Part shown: piece by piece, positions 9,302 to 18,230 of the stretch | How the letters are laid out: every line of letters begins with the position of its first letter | Position numbering within the stretch: the first letter of the stretch is position 1 | NCBI RefSeq assembly: GCF_018141425.1 | Contig: NZ_CP058561.1 | Location: 310,001 to 374,000, forward strand | Length of the DNA: 64,000 bases | From: Vallitalea guaymasensis | GTDB taxonomy: Bacteria; Bacillota; Clostridia; Lachnospirales; Vallitaleaceae | Direction: 5' to 3' | Notes under the pieces: model-generated | Told to the model about the DNA's origin: nothing | The model's input: the letters and a program-made list of their open reading frames with translations, nothing else | The model's database searches: none | Translations under genes and position numbers: made by a program

Positions 9302-9314
9302 ACCGACTGTCGGT
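9302..9314. promoter_or_regulatory. Predicted TetR operator
   Basis: ACCGACTGTCGGT is a perfect palindrome around a central T. It lies just downstream of the predicted transcription start and just upstream of the AAGGAGG site of the TetR gene. Its GC-rich core stands out from the AT-rich surroundings, and its place suits a repressor roadblock. Confidence 0.7.
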
Positions 9315-9327
9315 CTGTATATTTTTT

Positions 9328-9356
9328 ATTTTACACTTTTTTAATTCTTTTGTAAA
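9328..9356 (-). promoter_or_regulatory. Promoter of the second TetR-ABC operon
   Basis: On the minus strand, TTTACA (9351-9356) and TAAAAT (9328-9333) have a 17-base spacer. The predicted operator starts about 14 bases downstream of the -10 box. Confidence 0.7.
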
Positions 9357-9373
9357 GGATTATATAGAAAAAA

Positions 9374-9402
9374 GGGCTATAATTAATAATTGTTAATAGC
9401 CC
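9374..9402 (-). terminator. Intrinsic terminator of gapN
   Basis: GGGCTAT pairs with ATAGCCC around an AT-rich loop. On the minus strand it is followed at once by TTTTTTC. It lies 18 bases past the gapN stop codon. Confidence 0.85.
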
Positions 9403-9419
9403 TCACATTCCTAACTCTA

Positions 9420-10901
9420 TTATTTAACCTGTCCTACTTTATCGCTTCTTTCCCTAAGATTTACAACAATCGCTTTTGGTCTACTCATTGCCTCAATACT
9501 ATACCTGATACCTTGTGTACCCATACCTGATGATTTTACTCCCAAGAATGGGAAATGATCAGGTCCTCTTTCTGTTTTATTATTTATTTGAACTGTACCC
9601 ACTTCCAATAACCTTGCGATATGAAACGCATCATCTATATCATTAGTGAAGATTGAAGATTGTAATCCATATTCAGATGCATTGGCTATATCAACAGCTT
9701 CATCAATATTTTTTACTCTAATTATAGGAAGTACTGGCCCAAAAGGTTCTTCCCATGCGATTCTCATATCAGTTGTGACATTATCAAATACAGTTGGATA
9801 TAATAGATTTCCTTCTCTCTTGTTACCTATTTTTAATGTTGCACCTTTATCTATAGCATCATCAATTAACCCTTGAACAAAATCAGCCGCCTTATTGTTG
9901 ATGAGTGGTGTTATTGTTACATCATCAAAAGGATTTCCTACTTTTAATTTTGATACATATTCAGTTATAAGATCTACTAGTCGATCTGCAATGCTTTCTA
10001 ATACAAGAACTCTTTTTAATGCTGTACATCTTTGCCCTGAGTAACTGAAAGCTCCTTTTACTATATTATTAGCCGCATGTTCTAGATCAGCATCCTTTAA
10101 TACTATTGCTGCATCCTTTCCTCCTAATTCCATGATACTTGGTACCATAGATGTCACTTCTGATATATGTCTACCAACTTCACTGCTGCCAGTAAAGTTT
10201 ATTAAATCAATCTCCTTGTGTTTTATTATATAATCTCCTATTTCAGAGCCTTTACCTGTTATTGTGTTAAGTACACCATTAGGCAACCCAGCTGCTTGAA
10301 ATACCTTTGCTAGATATAATGCACTAATAGAACCTTGAGTGGGAGGTTTGAAAACTACGCTATTCCCCGCCATTAATGCTGGTGCTATCTTTGATGCTGA
10401 AAGGTTGACTGGATAATTAAAAGGTGATATTGCTAGGACTACTCCTACTGATTCTCTTGTAACAAAAGCCAATTTGTCTTTTGAAAATCCATGAAAACCA
10501 TCACCTTGAAGAGTTTCTCCTTGTATTCTTTTACCTTCATCAGCTGTAAATCTTATAAAATCAACAGTCCTAATAACTTCAGATCTTGCACTCTTTATAT
10601 CCTTCGCTATTTCTTTAGTTAATATATTTGCTATTTCTTCTGAATTTTCTTCTAGTATTGCTGCTGATTTATGAATGATATCAGCTCTCTCACTAACTGG
10701 TTTATCTGCCCATACACCAAAAGAACTCTGAGCCTTTGAAACTACTTTATCTACTTCTTCTCCTGTCATAGCTTGAATTTTTCCAACTTCTTCTTCATTA
10801 ATAGGAGAATTAATGGTTATAAAATTATTGGAAGCAGAACTGACCCATTGTCCATCATAAAGATTTTTATAGATATTGTTATCTTTTATGTCTTCAAACA
10901 T
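9420..10901 (-). CDS. gapN: NADP-dependent non-phosphorylating glyceraldehyde-3-phosphate dehydrogenase
   Basis: Aldehyde dehydrogenase of 493 residues. It has the NAD(P)-binding core (SPFNYPVNLSASKIAPALMAGN), the catalytic glutamate in MELGGKDAA and the catalytic cysteine in SGQRCTALKRVLV. The C-terminal signature RGPDHFPFLGVKSSGMGTQGI followed by RYSIEAM is characteristic of GapN rather than betaine or lactaldehyde dehydrogenases. GapN oxidises glyceraldehyde 3-phosphate to 3-phosphoglycerate and makes NADPH without ATP. The ATG at 10901 has GAGGTG 6 bases upstream; a GTG three codons earlier overlaps that site and is unlikely. It is monocistronic, between the TetR operon and kduD. Confidence 0.88.
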   Translation of the reverse strand: MFEDIKDNNIYKNLYDGQWVSSASNNFITINSPINEEEVGKIQAMTGEEVDKVVSKAQSSFGVWADKPVSERADIIHKSAAILEENSEEIANILTKEIAKDIKSARSEVIRTVDFIRFTADEGKRIQGETLQGDGFHGFSKDKLAFVTRESVGVVLAISPFNYPVNLSASKIAPALMAGNSVVFKPPTQGSISALYLAKVFQAAGLPNGVLNTITGKGSEIGDYIIKHKEIDLINFTGSSEVGRHISEVTSMVPSIMELGGKDAAIVLKDADLEHAANNIVKGAFSYSGQRCTALKRVLVLESIADRLVDLITEYVSKLKVGNPFDDVTITPLINNKAADFVQGLIDDAIDKGATLKIGNKREGNLLYPTVFDNVTTDMRIAWEEPFGPVLPIIRVKNIDEAVDIANASEYGLQSSIFTNDIDDAFHIARLLEVGTVQINNKTERGPDHFPFLGVKSSGMGTQGIRYSIEAMSRPKAIVVNLRERSDKVGQVK

Positions 10902-11015
10902 TATTACCACCTCACAACTTTCATTATTTGCTTGGTAGTATTATTTTCTTTTATAATGTGTAATATGCACTTTAATAAGAAGAATTGTAAATATTATTTT
11001 CTTGTGAATCATAAA

Positions 11016-11050
11016 CAAAAAGCTTATCCTGTTATAGAATAAGCTTTTTT
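11016..11050. terminator. Bidirectional intrinsic terminator after kduD
   Basis: AAAAAGCTTAT pairs with ATAAGCTTTTT around CCTGTTATAGA. There are T-runs on both strands. It separates the kdu operon from the region upstream of gapN. Confidence 0.85.
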
Positions 11051-11098
11051 TGAAGTATTAATAATTTTTATGTTTATTATAACTATGTAGTATATGTC

Positions 11099-11857
11099 TT
11101 ATCTAGCTAACCATCCACCATCAACAGCTAATGTATAACCATTTACATAACTTCCTGCTTCTGAAGCCAAGAATACAACTGGACCAGCTAAATCAGAAGG
11201 TAATCCCCATCTATTTGCAGGTATTCTATCAAGTATTGCTTTACTTCTAACTGGGTCTGCTTTTAAAGCAGCAGTATTATTAGTATCCATGTAACCTGGT
11301 GCGATTGCATTAATATTAATATTCTCTTTTGCCCATTCATTAGCTAATAATCTAGTAATACCCATTACACCGCTTTTACTTGCTGTATAAGAAGGAACTC
11401 TGATACCTCCTTGGAATGAAAGCATTGATGCAATATTAATGATTTTTCCGCCTGATTTTTGTTTCATGAATTGTTTTGCTACTGCTTGACTGAAGAAAAA
11501 TACTGTTTTCACGTTAATGTTCATAACGTCATCCCAATCTTTTTCTGTAAAGTTAATAGAATCTTCTCTACGAATGATACCTGCATTATTTATAAGAATA
11601 TCTACTCTACCAAATTTTTCTACAGTCTGATCTACGATACCTTGAATAGGCTCTGTTGTAAGTAAGTTAGCTTTTATTCCTAAATATTTTCTACCTAACG
11701 CTTCTACTTTTTCTTGTGTTTCAGGTGCGTCAACATAATCAACACCAACAATGTCTGCTCCTGCTTCTGCAAGTCCTAATGTCATTCCTTGACCAAGACC
11801 AGTACTACAACCTGTAACTATAGCCACTTTTCCTTCTAATGTAAATTTATTTGCCAT
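11099..11857 (-). CDS. kduD: 2-dehydro-3-deoxy-D-gluconate 5-dehydrogenase
   Basis: Short-chain dehydrogenase of 252 residues. The nucleotide motif TGxxxGxG is at 15-22 (TGCSTGLG), NNAG at 90-93 and the catalytic Tyr157/Lys161 in YTASK. The stretch INAIAPGYMDTNNTAAL with C-terminal GPVVFLASEAGSYVNG matches KduD well. It reduces 2,5-diketo-3-deoxygluconate to 2-keto-3-deoxygluconate in uronate catabolism. It lies 49 bases downstream of kduI in the same operon, with a GGAGGT site before the ATG. No kdgK or kdgA is adjacent. Confidence 0.93.
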   Translation of the reverse strand: MANKFTLEGKVAIVTGCSTGLGQGMTLGLAEAGADIVGVDYVDAPETQEKVEALGRKYLGIKANLLTTEPIQGIVDQTVEKFGRVDILINNAGIIRREDSINFTEKDWDDVMNINVKTVFFFSQAVAKQFMKQKSGGKIINIASMLSFQGGIRVPSYTASKSGVMGITRLLANEWAKENININAIAPGYMDTNNTAALKADPVRSKAILDRIPANRWGLPSDLAGPVVFLASEAGSYVNGYTLAVDGGWLAR

Positions 11858-11906
11858 TTTATTTACCTCCTAATATTGTGTTTTCTAGGAATATCTATTC
11901 TACCAA

Positions 11907-12749
11907 TTATTTTAAGTCAGTAATCTTTAAGTGATCCATATCATCAAAAGCTTTATTTTCTCCAACCATACCCCAAATGAAAGTATAGGCACTTGTTCCA
12001 CAACCTGAATGGATTGACCAGCTTGGTGAAATAACAGCTTGTTCATTCTTCATAACGATATGTCTTGTTTCAGTTGGTTCTCCCATGTAATGGAATACTA
12101 CTGAATCTTCTGGAATGTCAAAGTATACATATACTTCCATTCTTCTTTCATGAGTATGTGCTGGCATTGTATTCCATACGTTTCCTGGAGCCATCTTAGT
12201 AAGACCCATTGATAATTGACAGCTTTCCATTACTTCTGGATGAATGTATTGATATATAGTTCTCTTGTTACAAGATTCGTCTGAACCTAAGTTAACTTGT
12301 TTTGCATTAGTAATGTCGATATGTACATTTTTGTATGTTTTGTGAGCTGGTGCACTTAAGCTATAGAATTTAGCAGGATTTTTTGGGTCATCGCTAGTAA
12401 ATAAAACTTCTTTAGCTCCCATACCTACATATAGTCCGTCACGCTCATTTAATTTGTATACTTCTCCGTCAACAGTGATTTGACCTTTTCCACCTATATT
12501 TATAACTCCTAATTCTCTTCTTTCTAAGAAAGAATTAGTTCCTAAGTTCTTCCATACGTCCAAGTTTTCATCTAAAGTGATAGCCTTATCCCCTGGGCAG
12601 ATACCCATAGTTATAATTCTATCTATGTGACTATAAACACGTTTAATTTTTCCTGTAACGAATAATTCTTCAATTAAGAATTCTTCTCTAAGTCTATCTG
12701 TAGTATAATGCTTAGCATCTCTTGAATTTGATGGTTGTCTTATTTCCAT
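11907..12749 (-). CDS. kduI: 5-dehydro-4-deoxy-D-glucuronate isomerase
   Basis: Cupin-fold isomerase of 280 residues (family length about 278). It begins [20 protein letters not shown], a classic KduI start. It carries the metal-binding set [15 protein letters not shown] plus a later histidine in [17 protein letters not shown]. It converts unsaturated uronates released by pectate lyases to 2,5-diketo-3-deoxygluconate. It is the first gene of the kduI-kduD operon, with a near-consensus promoter flanked by two identical-class palindromes. The IclR gene next door is the obvious regulator. Confidence 0.95.
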   Translation of the reverse strand: MEIRQPSNSRDAKHYTTDRLREEFLIEELFVTGKIKRVYSHIDRIITMGICPGDKAITLDENLDVWKNLGTNSFLERRELGVINIGGKGQITVDGEVYKLNERDGLYVGMGAKEVLFTSDDPKNPAKFYSLSAPAHKTYKNVHIDITNAKQVNLGSDESCNKRTIYQYIHPEVMESCQLSMGLTKMAPGNVWNTMPAHTHERRMEVYVYFDIPEDSVVFHYMGEPTETRHIVMKNEQAVISPSWSIHSGCGTSAYTFIWGMVGENKAFDDMDHLKITDLK

Positions 12750-12773
12750 TATATTTTCATCCTTTCTATATTA

Positions 12774-12790
12774 GTTTCACTATATGAAAC
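12774..12790. promoter_or_regulatory. Operator O1 of the kdu operon (IclR/KdgR-like site)
   Basis: GTTTCACTATATGAAAC has perfect 6-bp arms GTTTCA/TGAAAC around CTATA. It lies between the predicted transcription start and the kduI start codon. It resembles the TGAAAC...GTTTCA halves known for KdgR-type IclR regulators. Confidence 0.8.
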
Positions 12791-12809
12791 TCATTTTCAC
12801 TATATATAC

Positions 12810-12838
12810 ATTTTATCATTGACACCAAGTAATGTCAA
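12810..12838 (-). promoter_or_regulatory. kduI-kduD promoter
   Basis: On the minus strand, consensus TTGACA (12833-12838) and TAAAAT (12810-12815) have a 17-base spacer. One palindromic operator lies on each side. Confidence 0.85.
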
Positions 12839-12862
12839 CTATATTTCATTTAATAATACCAT

Positions 12863-12879
12863 GTTTCATTATATGAAAC
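12863..12879. promoter_or_regulatory. Operator O2 of the kdu operon (IclR/KdgR-like site)
   Basis: GTTTCATTATATGAAAC differs from O1 only at the seventh base. Its centre is 89 bases from that of O1, and the promoter lies between them. The pair could support looping or cooperative repression. Confidence 0.8.
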
Positions 12880-12986
12880 TATCAAAGGGTAATTTTAAAA
12901 GAAGCTCCTGCTTCTTAATCATAATAAAAATATCTATAATTTAAAATTAATGCAAAAATAATGCAAACAAATACTCTTAATTAAAT

Positions 12987-13754
12987 CTATTTAGCTCTAT
13001 ACCCCATACGTTTAGAAATTTTTTCAGCAGTATTTTTAACTACACGAATTATTTCAGCATCTTTATTTTCTAGGAACTCTTTATTTGTTCCTGCAGTACT
13101 TACCGCTGCAATTATTTCTCCTCTATAGTCATATATAGGTGAAGCAATACAATAAATCCCTACTTCATGCTCTTCATTATCTATAGCAAAGCCTTCTACC
13201 CTAGCTTGTTCTATCTCTTTAATGACTTTTTCAGGGTCTAATAATGTAGTAGGAGTAAAACTAGTAAATTCAGTATCCTCTAATAATTTCAATATTTTTT
13301 CATTACTCCATTGTAACAGTAATGCTTTACCTACTGATGAACAATAGATAGGTATTCTTTTACCAATTTGTGAGTACATTCTTATAGAGTGTATTGGTTC
13401 AATTTTTTCAATGAAAACTGCATCTCCATCTAGATATGTTGCTAGTTGAACAGGTTGGTTAAGTTTATAAGACATTTCTCTAAGATATGGAAGAGCTTCA
13501 GTTTTAAGTTCAATATTATTTAATCTTATACTGCTAAGCTCTACCATCTTAAGACCAATTATATATCTATTGGTTTGTTCATTTTTCTCAATAAAACCTT
13601 TGTTTAAAAGTGTCATAAGTAATCTGTGGATTGTACTTTTATTAAGTTCAATCTTATTTTCTATCTCTTTTGCTGTCAAGCCATTAACTTCTTGAGATAA
13701 TATCTCCAATATAGTTAGTGCTCTATCTACTGTTTGCAATGTACTTTTTTGCAT
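12987..13754 (-). CDS. IclR family transcriptional regulator (KdgR-like)
   Basis: A regulator of 255 residues. The N-terminal winged helix (about 8-60) reads DRALTILEILSQEVNGLTAKEIENKI, then LNKSTIHRLLMTLLNKGFI. The C-terminal IclR effector domain contains PIYCSSVGKALL, GFAIDNEEHEVGIYCIASPI and AAVSTAGT. It is transcribed toward kduI with about 240 bases between them. The two GTTTCA-N5-TGAAAC palindromes upstream of kduI fit this family, so it is likely the regulator of unsaturated uronate catabolism. No matching palindrome lies upstream of its own gene. Confidence 0.88.
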   Translation of the reverse strand: MQKSTLQTVDRALTILEILSQEVNGLTAKEIENKIELNKSTIHRLLMTLLNKGFIEKNEQTNRYIIGLKMVELSSIRLNNIELKTEALPYLREMSYKLNQPVQLATYLDGDAVFIEKIEPIHSIRMYSQIGKRIPIYCSSVGKALLLQWSNEKILKLLEDTEFTSFTPTTLLDPEKVIKEIEQARVEGFAIDNEEHEVGIYCIASPIYDYRGEIIAAVSTAGTNKEFLENKDAEIIRVVKNTAEKISKRMGYRAK

Positions 13755-13860
13755 AATATCCTCCTACATTAACTCTAATATAGTTATGTTTCCTTGTATT
13801 ATAGCAAATTTAGATATTAGTGTAAATAGTTATAGTATGCAAAGCAAGTATAGACAAATC

Positions 13861-14898
13861 TTAAAGCCCTTTGTTATAAACCAAGTTTATTATCTCTCTT
13901 AATATTGGCCAAGCTCCATTTCCTGTATTAGAAATTACAGTATAAGTTATTTCTTTTTCTCTAATAATTGCCGATTTGAAAGATATTCCTGCATCACATC
14001 CTACAATGTATTCTTCTACAGGCTTTCCTTTTTCTTCATAAACCCAAATTCCATGACCGTAATATGTATCTTTACCTTCTGATTCAGCTTTAACATAAGG
14101 TTTAATATATGAATCAACTAAATCCTTTGATAGAATCTTATTGCTTAATAATGCTTCCCATAGTATATATAAATCACCAATAGTAGTAAATGCACCACCA
14201 TCACCACCACCAACTATAGGTAGATTATATATATTTGTACGCCAACCCATATCATCTTTAACATAACCAATTGCTGTATTTTCAGGTAATCTGTTCATTG
14301 CATAGAATCCTGAGTTAGTCATCCCAACAGCTGTAAATATTTCCTGTTCAACAAAATCTTTATATGTCATTTTTGATACTTCAGATACTATTGCTGCTAG
14401 TAATACAAAACCACCATTACAGTAAGCAAATGATTTTCCTGGTAAAAATTTCATCTCTTCTTTAGGAAAAATAGGAAAATAATCTTTTGGCTCTTTTAAA
14501 TGATACCAAGGTATATCCACATAAAAATTATCGAAATCATCAATTTTGTCTTCATCATAATAATCTGGCATACCGGATGTATGGGTTAATAATTGTCTAA
14601 TAGTAATATCTTTTGAATAAAGCTCAAAATTATAATCAATTATGTCACAAACCTTTGTTTCCATAGATATCTTACCTTGATCTATTAATTTTCCTATAGC
14701 TAATGCTGTGAATAATTTTGTACCTGATGCAATTCCAAACTTTGTTTCTATATTGTTTTTTATTCTGTTACCACGATCTGCATATCCACTTGCTTTTTCA
14801 TAGATAATTTTACCTTGCTTTTTAATTGAAACCACACCTGAAAAATCATCCTTTTCTATTAATTCGTCTAGATCCTTTAATATTGTTGTATTCTCCAT
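13861..14898 (-). CDS. Serine hydrolase of the class C beta-lactamase/AmpC-like family
   Basis: A protein of 345 residues with the penicillin-binding-type catalytic set: SxxK at Ser58-Lys61 (SGTK) and YxN at Tyr159-Asn161 (YCN). Downstream lies RQLLTHTSGMPDYY, the hallmark of the Beta-lactamase (PF00144) group. There is no signal peptide, so it is probably a cytosolic esterase or peptidase rather than a resistance enzyme. Substrate unknown. It is the first of a run of unrelated minus-strand genes. Confidence 0.85.
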   Translation of the reverse strand: MENTTILKDLDELIEKDDFSGVVSIKKQGKIIYEKASGYADRGNRIKNNIETKFGIASGTKLFTALAIGKLIDQGKISMETKVCDIIDYNFELYSKDITIRQLLTHTSGMPDYYDEDKIDDFDNFYVDIPWYHLKEPKDYFPIFPKEEMKFLPGKSFAYCNGGFVLLAAIVSEVSKMTYKDFVEQEIFTAVGMTNSGFYAMNRLPENTAIGYVKDDMGWRTNIYNLPIVGGGDGGAFTTIGDLYILWEALLSNKILSKDLVDSYIKPYVKAESEGKDTYYGHGIWVYEEKGKPVEEYIVGCDAGISFKSAIIREKEITYTVISNTGNGAWPILREIINLVYNKGL

Positions 14899-14941
14899 AA
14901 TAACTAAATCCCTTCTTATCCCTATAATTACTTTTCTAGTA

Positions 14942-15127
14942 TTACATTTCTCTTTTCAATATTATCTCAAAATACTTGCTAAATCCTGCAGCAGCTAGTG
15001 ATGGGGCAAATATCTGTACAAGCTCCCACCCATCCCTGGCTTCTCTTCTAATTATTTCTCTGTAATCTTCTTTTGGGTTATTGTTCCACTTAGAGATGTC
15101 AATTCTTATAAATTTATAATCATACAT
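14942..15127 (-). CDS. DUF4177 domain protein
   Basis: A small protein of 61 residues. It starts MYDYKFIRID and ends ARDGWELVQIF...KYFEIILKREM, the DUF4177 pattern. The fold is a small alpha/beta unit of unknown function common in Firmicutes. The ATG at 15127 is chosen because GGAAGGG lies about 9 bases upstream and family members begin MYEYK or similar; an in-frame ATG ten codons earlier is less likely. Confidence 0.75.
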   Translation of the reverse strand: MYDYKFIRIDISKWNNNPKEDYREIIRREARDGWELVQIFAPSLAAAGFSKYFEIILKREM

Positions 15128-15193
15128 TATTATCATCCCTTCCATTTTATCTTCCAAAAGTTAACGTTTGCTAGTCTAAATATCCTTATTGAA

Positions 15194-16036
15194 CTACTTA
15201 TTATAATGCTTTGTGATTATATTCATTAGTTCATCCTTAGTATTATTAAAATCATAAGATGAATTATCAATAATCCATTTATCCATTTCTAGTAAATAAA
15301 ATATTTCCAGCTCTAATTTTTTTCTTGCTCTTAATACTTCTATAGTTCCTTCTATGCCATTCATCTCATTTTCTTTGCCAAATCCTCTTTTTGTGTAATA
15401 ATCAATGAATCCTTTTAACCATGATTCAGGTCTTTCATTCAATACTTTTTTGAATGACTTCTCAATATACATTTGATTAACATATAACAAAATAGGATTC
15501 AATGGTTCAATGATTTTAGTCAATCTTTTAATATAATTTATTGTTTTTTCCTTAGGACTATTATCTCGTAACATGCTGACTGTTATTGGATTTTGCATAA
15601 AACAGCATTCAAAAATATAAGTAAACTTATCATGTATAACACTATGTACAAAATGTTCCCATTTCTTTAAAATCAAATCTATATGTCTATCTAGTGATAA
15701 TTCATATATATCATATTTTGTTATATCATTAATTAATTCACTTGGATATGATGTGTCATTCAATAATTTAGCATATGGTAAAAAATAATCATTTCCTTTT
15801 TGTATTAGATCCTTTTGAATCAATTGAGAATATTTATTGTACTTAGCAACTAGTTCATTATACTCTTTGTGATTAAAACAAGCTACTCCGTCATAATCAG
15901 CAGGATGATCTAAGTTTCCTTCTTTATAAAGTTTTCGCTCTATACCAATTTCATTAAGAATCTCATCAGTTATCTCTGCTATAGTTGATTTACCCGAACT
16001 TGGCAATCCTTCAACTAAAATTAATTTTGTCCTCAT
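15194..16036 (-). CDS. P-loop nucleotide kinase-like protein
   Basis: A protein of 280 residues with an N-terminal Walker A motif GLPSSGKST at 10-18 after a hydrophobic strand TKLILVE. No clear Walker B is visible; the C-terminal two thirds are charged and helical. Such proteins occur as stand-alone predicted nucleoside or small-molecule kinases in Bacillota. The conserved stretch YIFECCFMQNPITVSMLRDN looks like the central strand and lid region. The substrate is unknown. Confidence 0.65.
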   Translation of the reverse strand: MRTKLILVEGLPSSGKSTIAEITDEILNEIGIERKLYKEGNLDHPADYDGVACFNHKEYNELVAKYNKYSQLIQKDLIQKGNDYFLPYAKLLNDTSYPSELINDITKYDIYELSLDRHIDLILKKWEHFVHSVIHDKFTYIFECCFMQNPITVSMLRDNSPKEKTINYIKRLTKIIEPLNPILLYVNQMYIEKSFKKVLNERPESWLKGFIDYYTKRGFGKENEMNGIEGTIEVLRARKKLELEIFYLLEMDKWIIDNSSYDFNNTKDELMNIITKHYNK

Positions 16037-16117
16037 TACCTATCACCCTTCTAATATCTCCTAATCTAACACCTATCTGAATCAGTTTAATATAAAAAAT
16101 TCTTTCTTCTATACTTT

Positions 16118-16597
16118 CTATTCATTATTTAATAAATGATATCCATGCTGTGTTTTAAGTAACTTAAGAATTTCTGGAACTTCATTTTGTGTAAGAGGGG
16201 GTAAACATATCAACTCTCTACCACACCTAAAATATTTTTTACCATCAGGATATTCATATATATATCCTAATGGTTTATCTTTACATCTCCCACATTTATA
16301 ACAACCAGTATACTTAAAATTAAATTCTTCAATAGTATTTTTTATAGCTTCATGAAAAAATTCAGAATAATTGTCAGTTGCAAAATATTTCAGCTTTAAT
16401 TTAGGCTGACCATCCGTATATGAGAATTTTAAAAGATGTATTTTTGTCTTATTATTAGTAAATACATAGTTAATATCTTTAGTTCTTGCTCTTTTGGGTT
16501 TATAACCTAGTTCATATGCAAAGTCTGCTATTTCTGAATAGATCTCCTTATCATCATCATTCAAACCATTAAAAAAATCATTTAATGTGTTATTCAT
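16118..16597 (-). CDS. Uncharacterised protein with cysteine cluster
   Basis: A protein of 159 residues that I do not recognise. Cysteines at 99, 102, 105, 125 and 131 (CYKCGRC, then FRCGRELIC) suggest a zinc ribbon-like site in the C-terminal third. The N-terminal part is helical and acidic (FFNGLNDDDKEIYSEIADFAYELGY). It is a stand-alone gene with an AAAGGGG site. Confidence 0.6.
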   Translation of the reverse strand: MNNTLNDFFNGLNDDDKEIYSEIADFAYELGYKPKRARTKDINYVFTNNKTKIHLLKFSYTDGQPKLKLKYFATDNYSEFFHEAIKNTIEEFNFKYTGCYKCGRCKDKPLGYIYEYPDGKKYFRCGRELICLPPLTQNEVPEILKLLKTQHGYHLLNNE

Positions 16598-16629
16598 AAT
16601 TGTAAACCCCTTTCATTTTTCAACTATAA

Positions 16630-17316
16630 TTACCTCCATGGTCGCTCTCTACCTAACCATCCTTGTTCTCTCCAATATTCAACATCTGGCGGATTAGAAC
16701 CTATGTACTTTTGCATCATTTTACTAACGAAAAACCATTTACGTACTCTGAAGCAAGGCTTAACTTTACCATTATTTTTTTGAATTTTTTTAGCTACCTT
16801 TTTTGCTTTCTTAGTAATTTTATTTTTTATTTTTACCGATACGCACTTCCACCTTGTTTCATAAACAGCAAAGCCCATTTTATAGGTTTTAGCAACTCCC
16901 CAAAAATCCAGACTATCTTTCATTTCTTTCAAACTGTGATTATAAACAGGTCCACTTCCAGTGGCTATAACTAAACCTTGTTTATGAAACATATTCTTTT
17001 CGGGACGATGGACAATCCACATATTAGCAAAATGATCCAGAAAAACTTTCATTTGGCCTGTTACATGATATGAGTACACTGGCGAAGTCAAAATGATTAA
17101 ATCTGTTGATAATAATTTTTGACGAATTGGATTAGTATAATTGCTATGTGTGCATGTACCTTTTTCTTCACTGAAACATCTTAAACAAGATATACAAAAC
17201 TCTGGCAAATCTCTAGGAAGAAAAATCTCAGTTACATTTGCGTCTTCTATCTGTTTTATTACTTCCTGGGCGATATTATATGTACAGCCTTTTCTCTCAG
17301 TCCCATATATTAACAT
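16630..17316 (-). CDS. Flavodoxin/NADPH-dependent FMN reductase family protein
   Basis: A protein of 228 residues with the flavodoxin-like start MLIYGTERKGCTYNIAQEV. It has the cysteine cluster CISCLRCF near residue 47, the strand LLSTDLIILTSPVYSYHVTGQMKVFLDH and ATGSGPVYNHSLKEMKDSL. This is the iron-sulfur flavoprotein or NAD(P)H quinone reductase-like architecture that binds FMN. The C-terminus is basic (KKAKKVAKKIQKNNGKVK). The physiological acceptor is unknown. Confidence 0.8.
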   Translation of the reverse strand: MLIYGTERKGCTYNIAQEVIKQIEDANVTEIFLPRDLPEFCISCLRCFSEEKGTCTHSNYTNPIRQKLLSTDLIILTSPVYSYHVTGQMKVFLDHFANMWIVHRPEKNMFHKQGLVIATGSGPVYNHSLKEMKDSLDFWGVAKTYKMGFAVYETRWKCVSVKIKNKITKKAKKVAKKIQKNNGKVKPCFRVRKWFFVSKMMQKYIGSNPPDVEYWREQGWLGRERPWR

Positions 17317-17368
17317 TCATTATCAGTCACCTCATTTTGAGATTATTTAGTTAAAAATATAGTTTTCT

Positions 17369-17497
17369 TCACTGCATTTTAGTACAGCTGAAAAAGAAGA
17401 ATTCATCATCTAGTATCTTATCAATTTCAAACCTGTACTCAGTACAAAGTGTTTTTAATGTCCTATCTTTTGGTATAGCATCTCTACCTAGTGAAAG
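17369..17497 (-). pseudogene. In-frame coding-like remnant after the stop of the neighbouring gene
   Basis: Directly after the TAA at 17498-17500 the same frame stays open for 42 codons to a TGA. The product, LSLGRDAIPKDRTLKTLCTE followed by YRFEIDKILDDEFFFFSCTKMQ, reads like real protein rather than AT-rich noise. There is no start codon or binding site of its own. It may be a degraded gene end, or a C-terminal extension cut off by a nonsense mutation. Confidence 0.4.
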
Positions 17498-18112
17498 TTA
17501 AACTATTTCAAAAATGTATTTGGATATTTTATTAAAATCATCAATTTTATCATTTTCTAAAAAAGCTATTAATATAGATTGGTCCAATACTGATATAACA
17601 AATTGACTTGTACTGTCTTTGCTTAACAACAGCTTGTTAACCATGGAAAATATTCTCACATCCAGCCAATCATCATTAAATTCTAAGTTCCATTTATATG
17701 TTTCTTCTCCTAAATTAAACGCAATCCATGCTTCGCTTTTATCCATATCTATATAGTCATGTATTTTAGATAATGGCAGGTTATCATGAGCTAAACAAGC
17801 TATTTTTTCCATGACTCTTACATAATCCCCTGTATCTTCAATACACTCTGTATCTAAATACCATATATTTTTTGATATGGGTTTCCCACAATCTTTTGAA
17901 GTTTCAACTTCACAACCTAATGCTATTAACAAAGAACCATACGGATCTTCTTCATATTCTTCCTTATCAAAAACATTAAAGAGGTGATTACTGTCAATAT
18001 CTGGATTAATTCTTATTCCAACTTCCTCTAATTTTTCTAACTGTGTTTTCAATGGTATAATCTCTTGTTTCTTATGTTTCTTAGCGTATTTCTTAGATAA
18101 AAACTTAAACAT
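17498..18112 (-). CDS. Uncharacterised acidic protein
   Basis: A protein of 204 residues that I do not recognise. It has a basic N-terminal tail (KKYAKKHKKQ), then a mixed fold containing EEVGIRINPDID, DPYGSLLIALG and WLDVRIFSMVNKLLL. Similar small acidic proteins occur as immunity or general-stress proteins in Firmicutes, but nothing here proves that. A GGAG site is 9 bases before the ATG. The reading frame continues past the stop with coding-like sequence, so the gene may once have been longer. Confidence 0.6.
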   Translation of the reverse strand: MFKFLSKKYAKKHKKQEIIPLKTQLEKLEEVGIRINPDIDSNHLFNVFDKEEYEEDPYGSLLIALGCEVETSKDCGKPISKNIWYLDTECIEDTGDYVRVMEKIACLAHDNLPLSKIHDYIDMDKSEAWIAFNLGEETYKWNLEFNDDWLDVRIFSMVNKLLLSKDSTSQFVISVLDQSILIAFLENDKIDDFNKISKYIFEIV

Positions 18113-18230
18113 ACATACATCTCCTAAAAATTGTATTCTATCAGCTAACAGCTTATGTATATTTATATGTAATTTACTTACTAATTAAACACTGTAAAAC
18201 TAATATATTTAAGCTTACTATTTTTATAAC

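Noticed and set aside
13861-14898. Calling the serine hydrolase an antibiotic-resistance beta-lactamase
   Set aside because: It lacks a signal peptide, and the PF00144 family is mostly esterases and peptidases; only the fold is supported.
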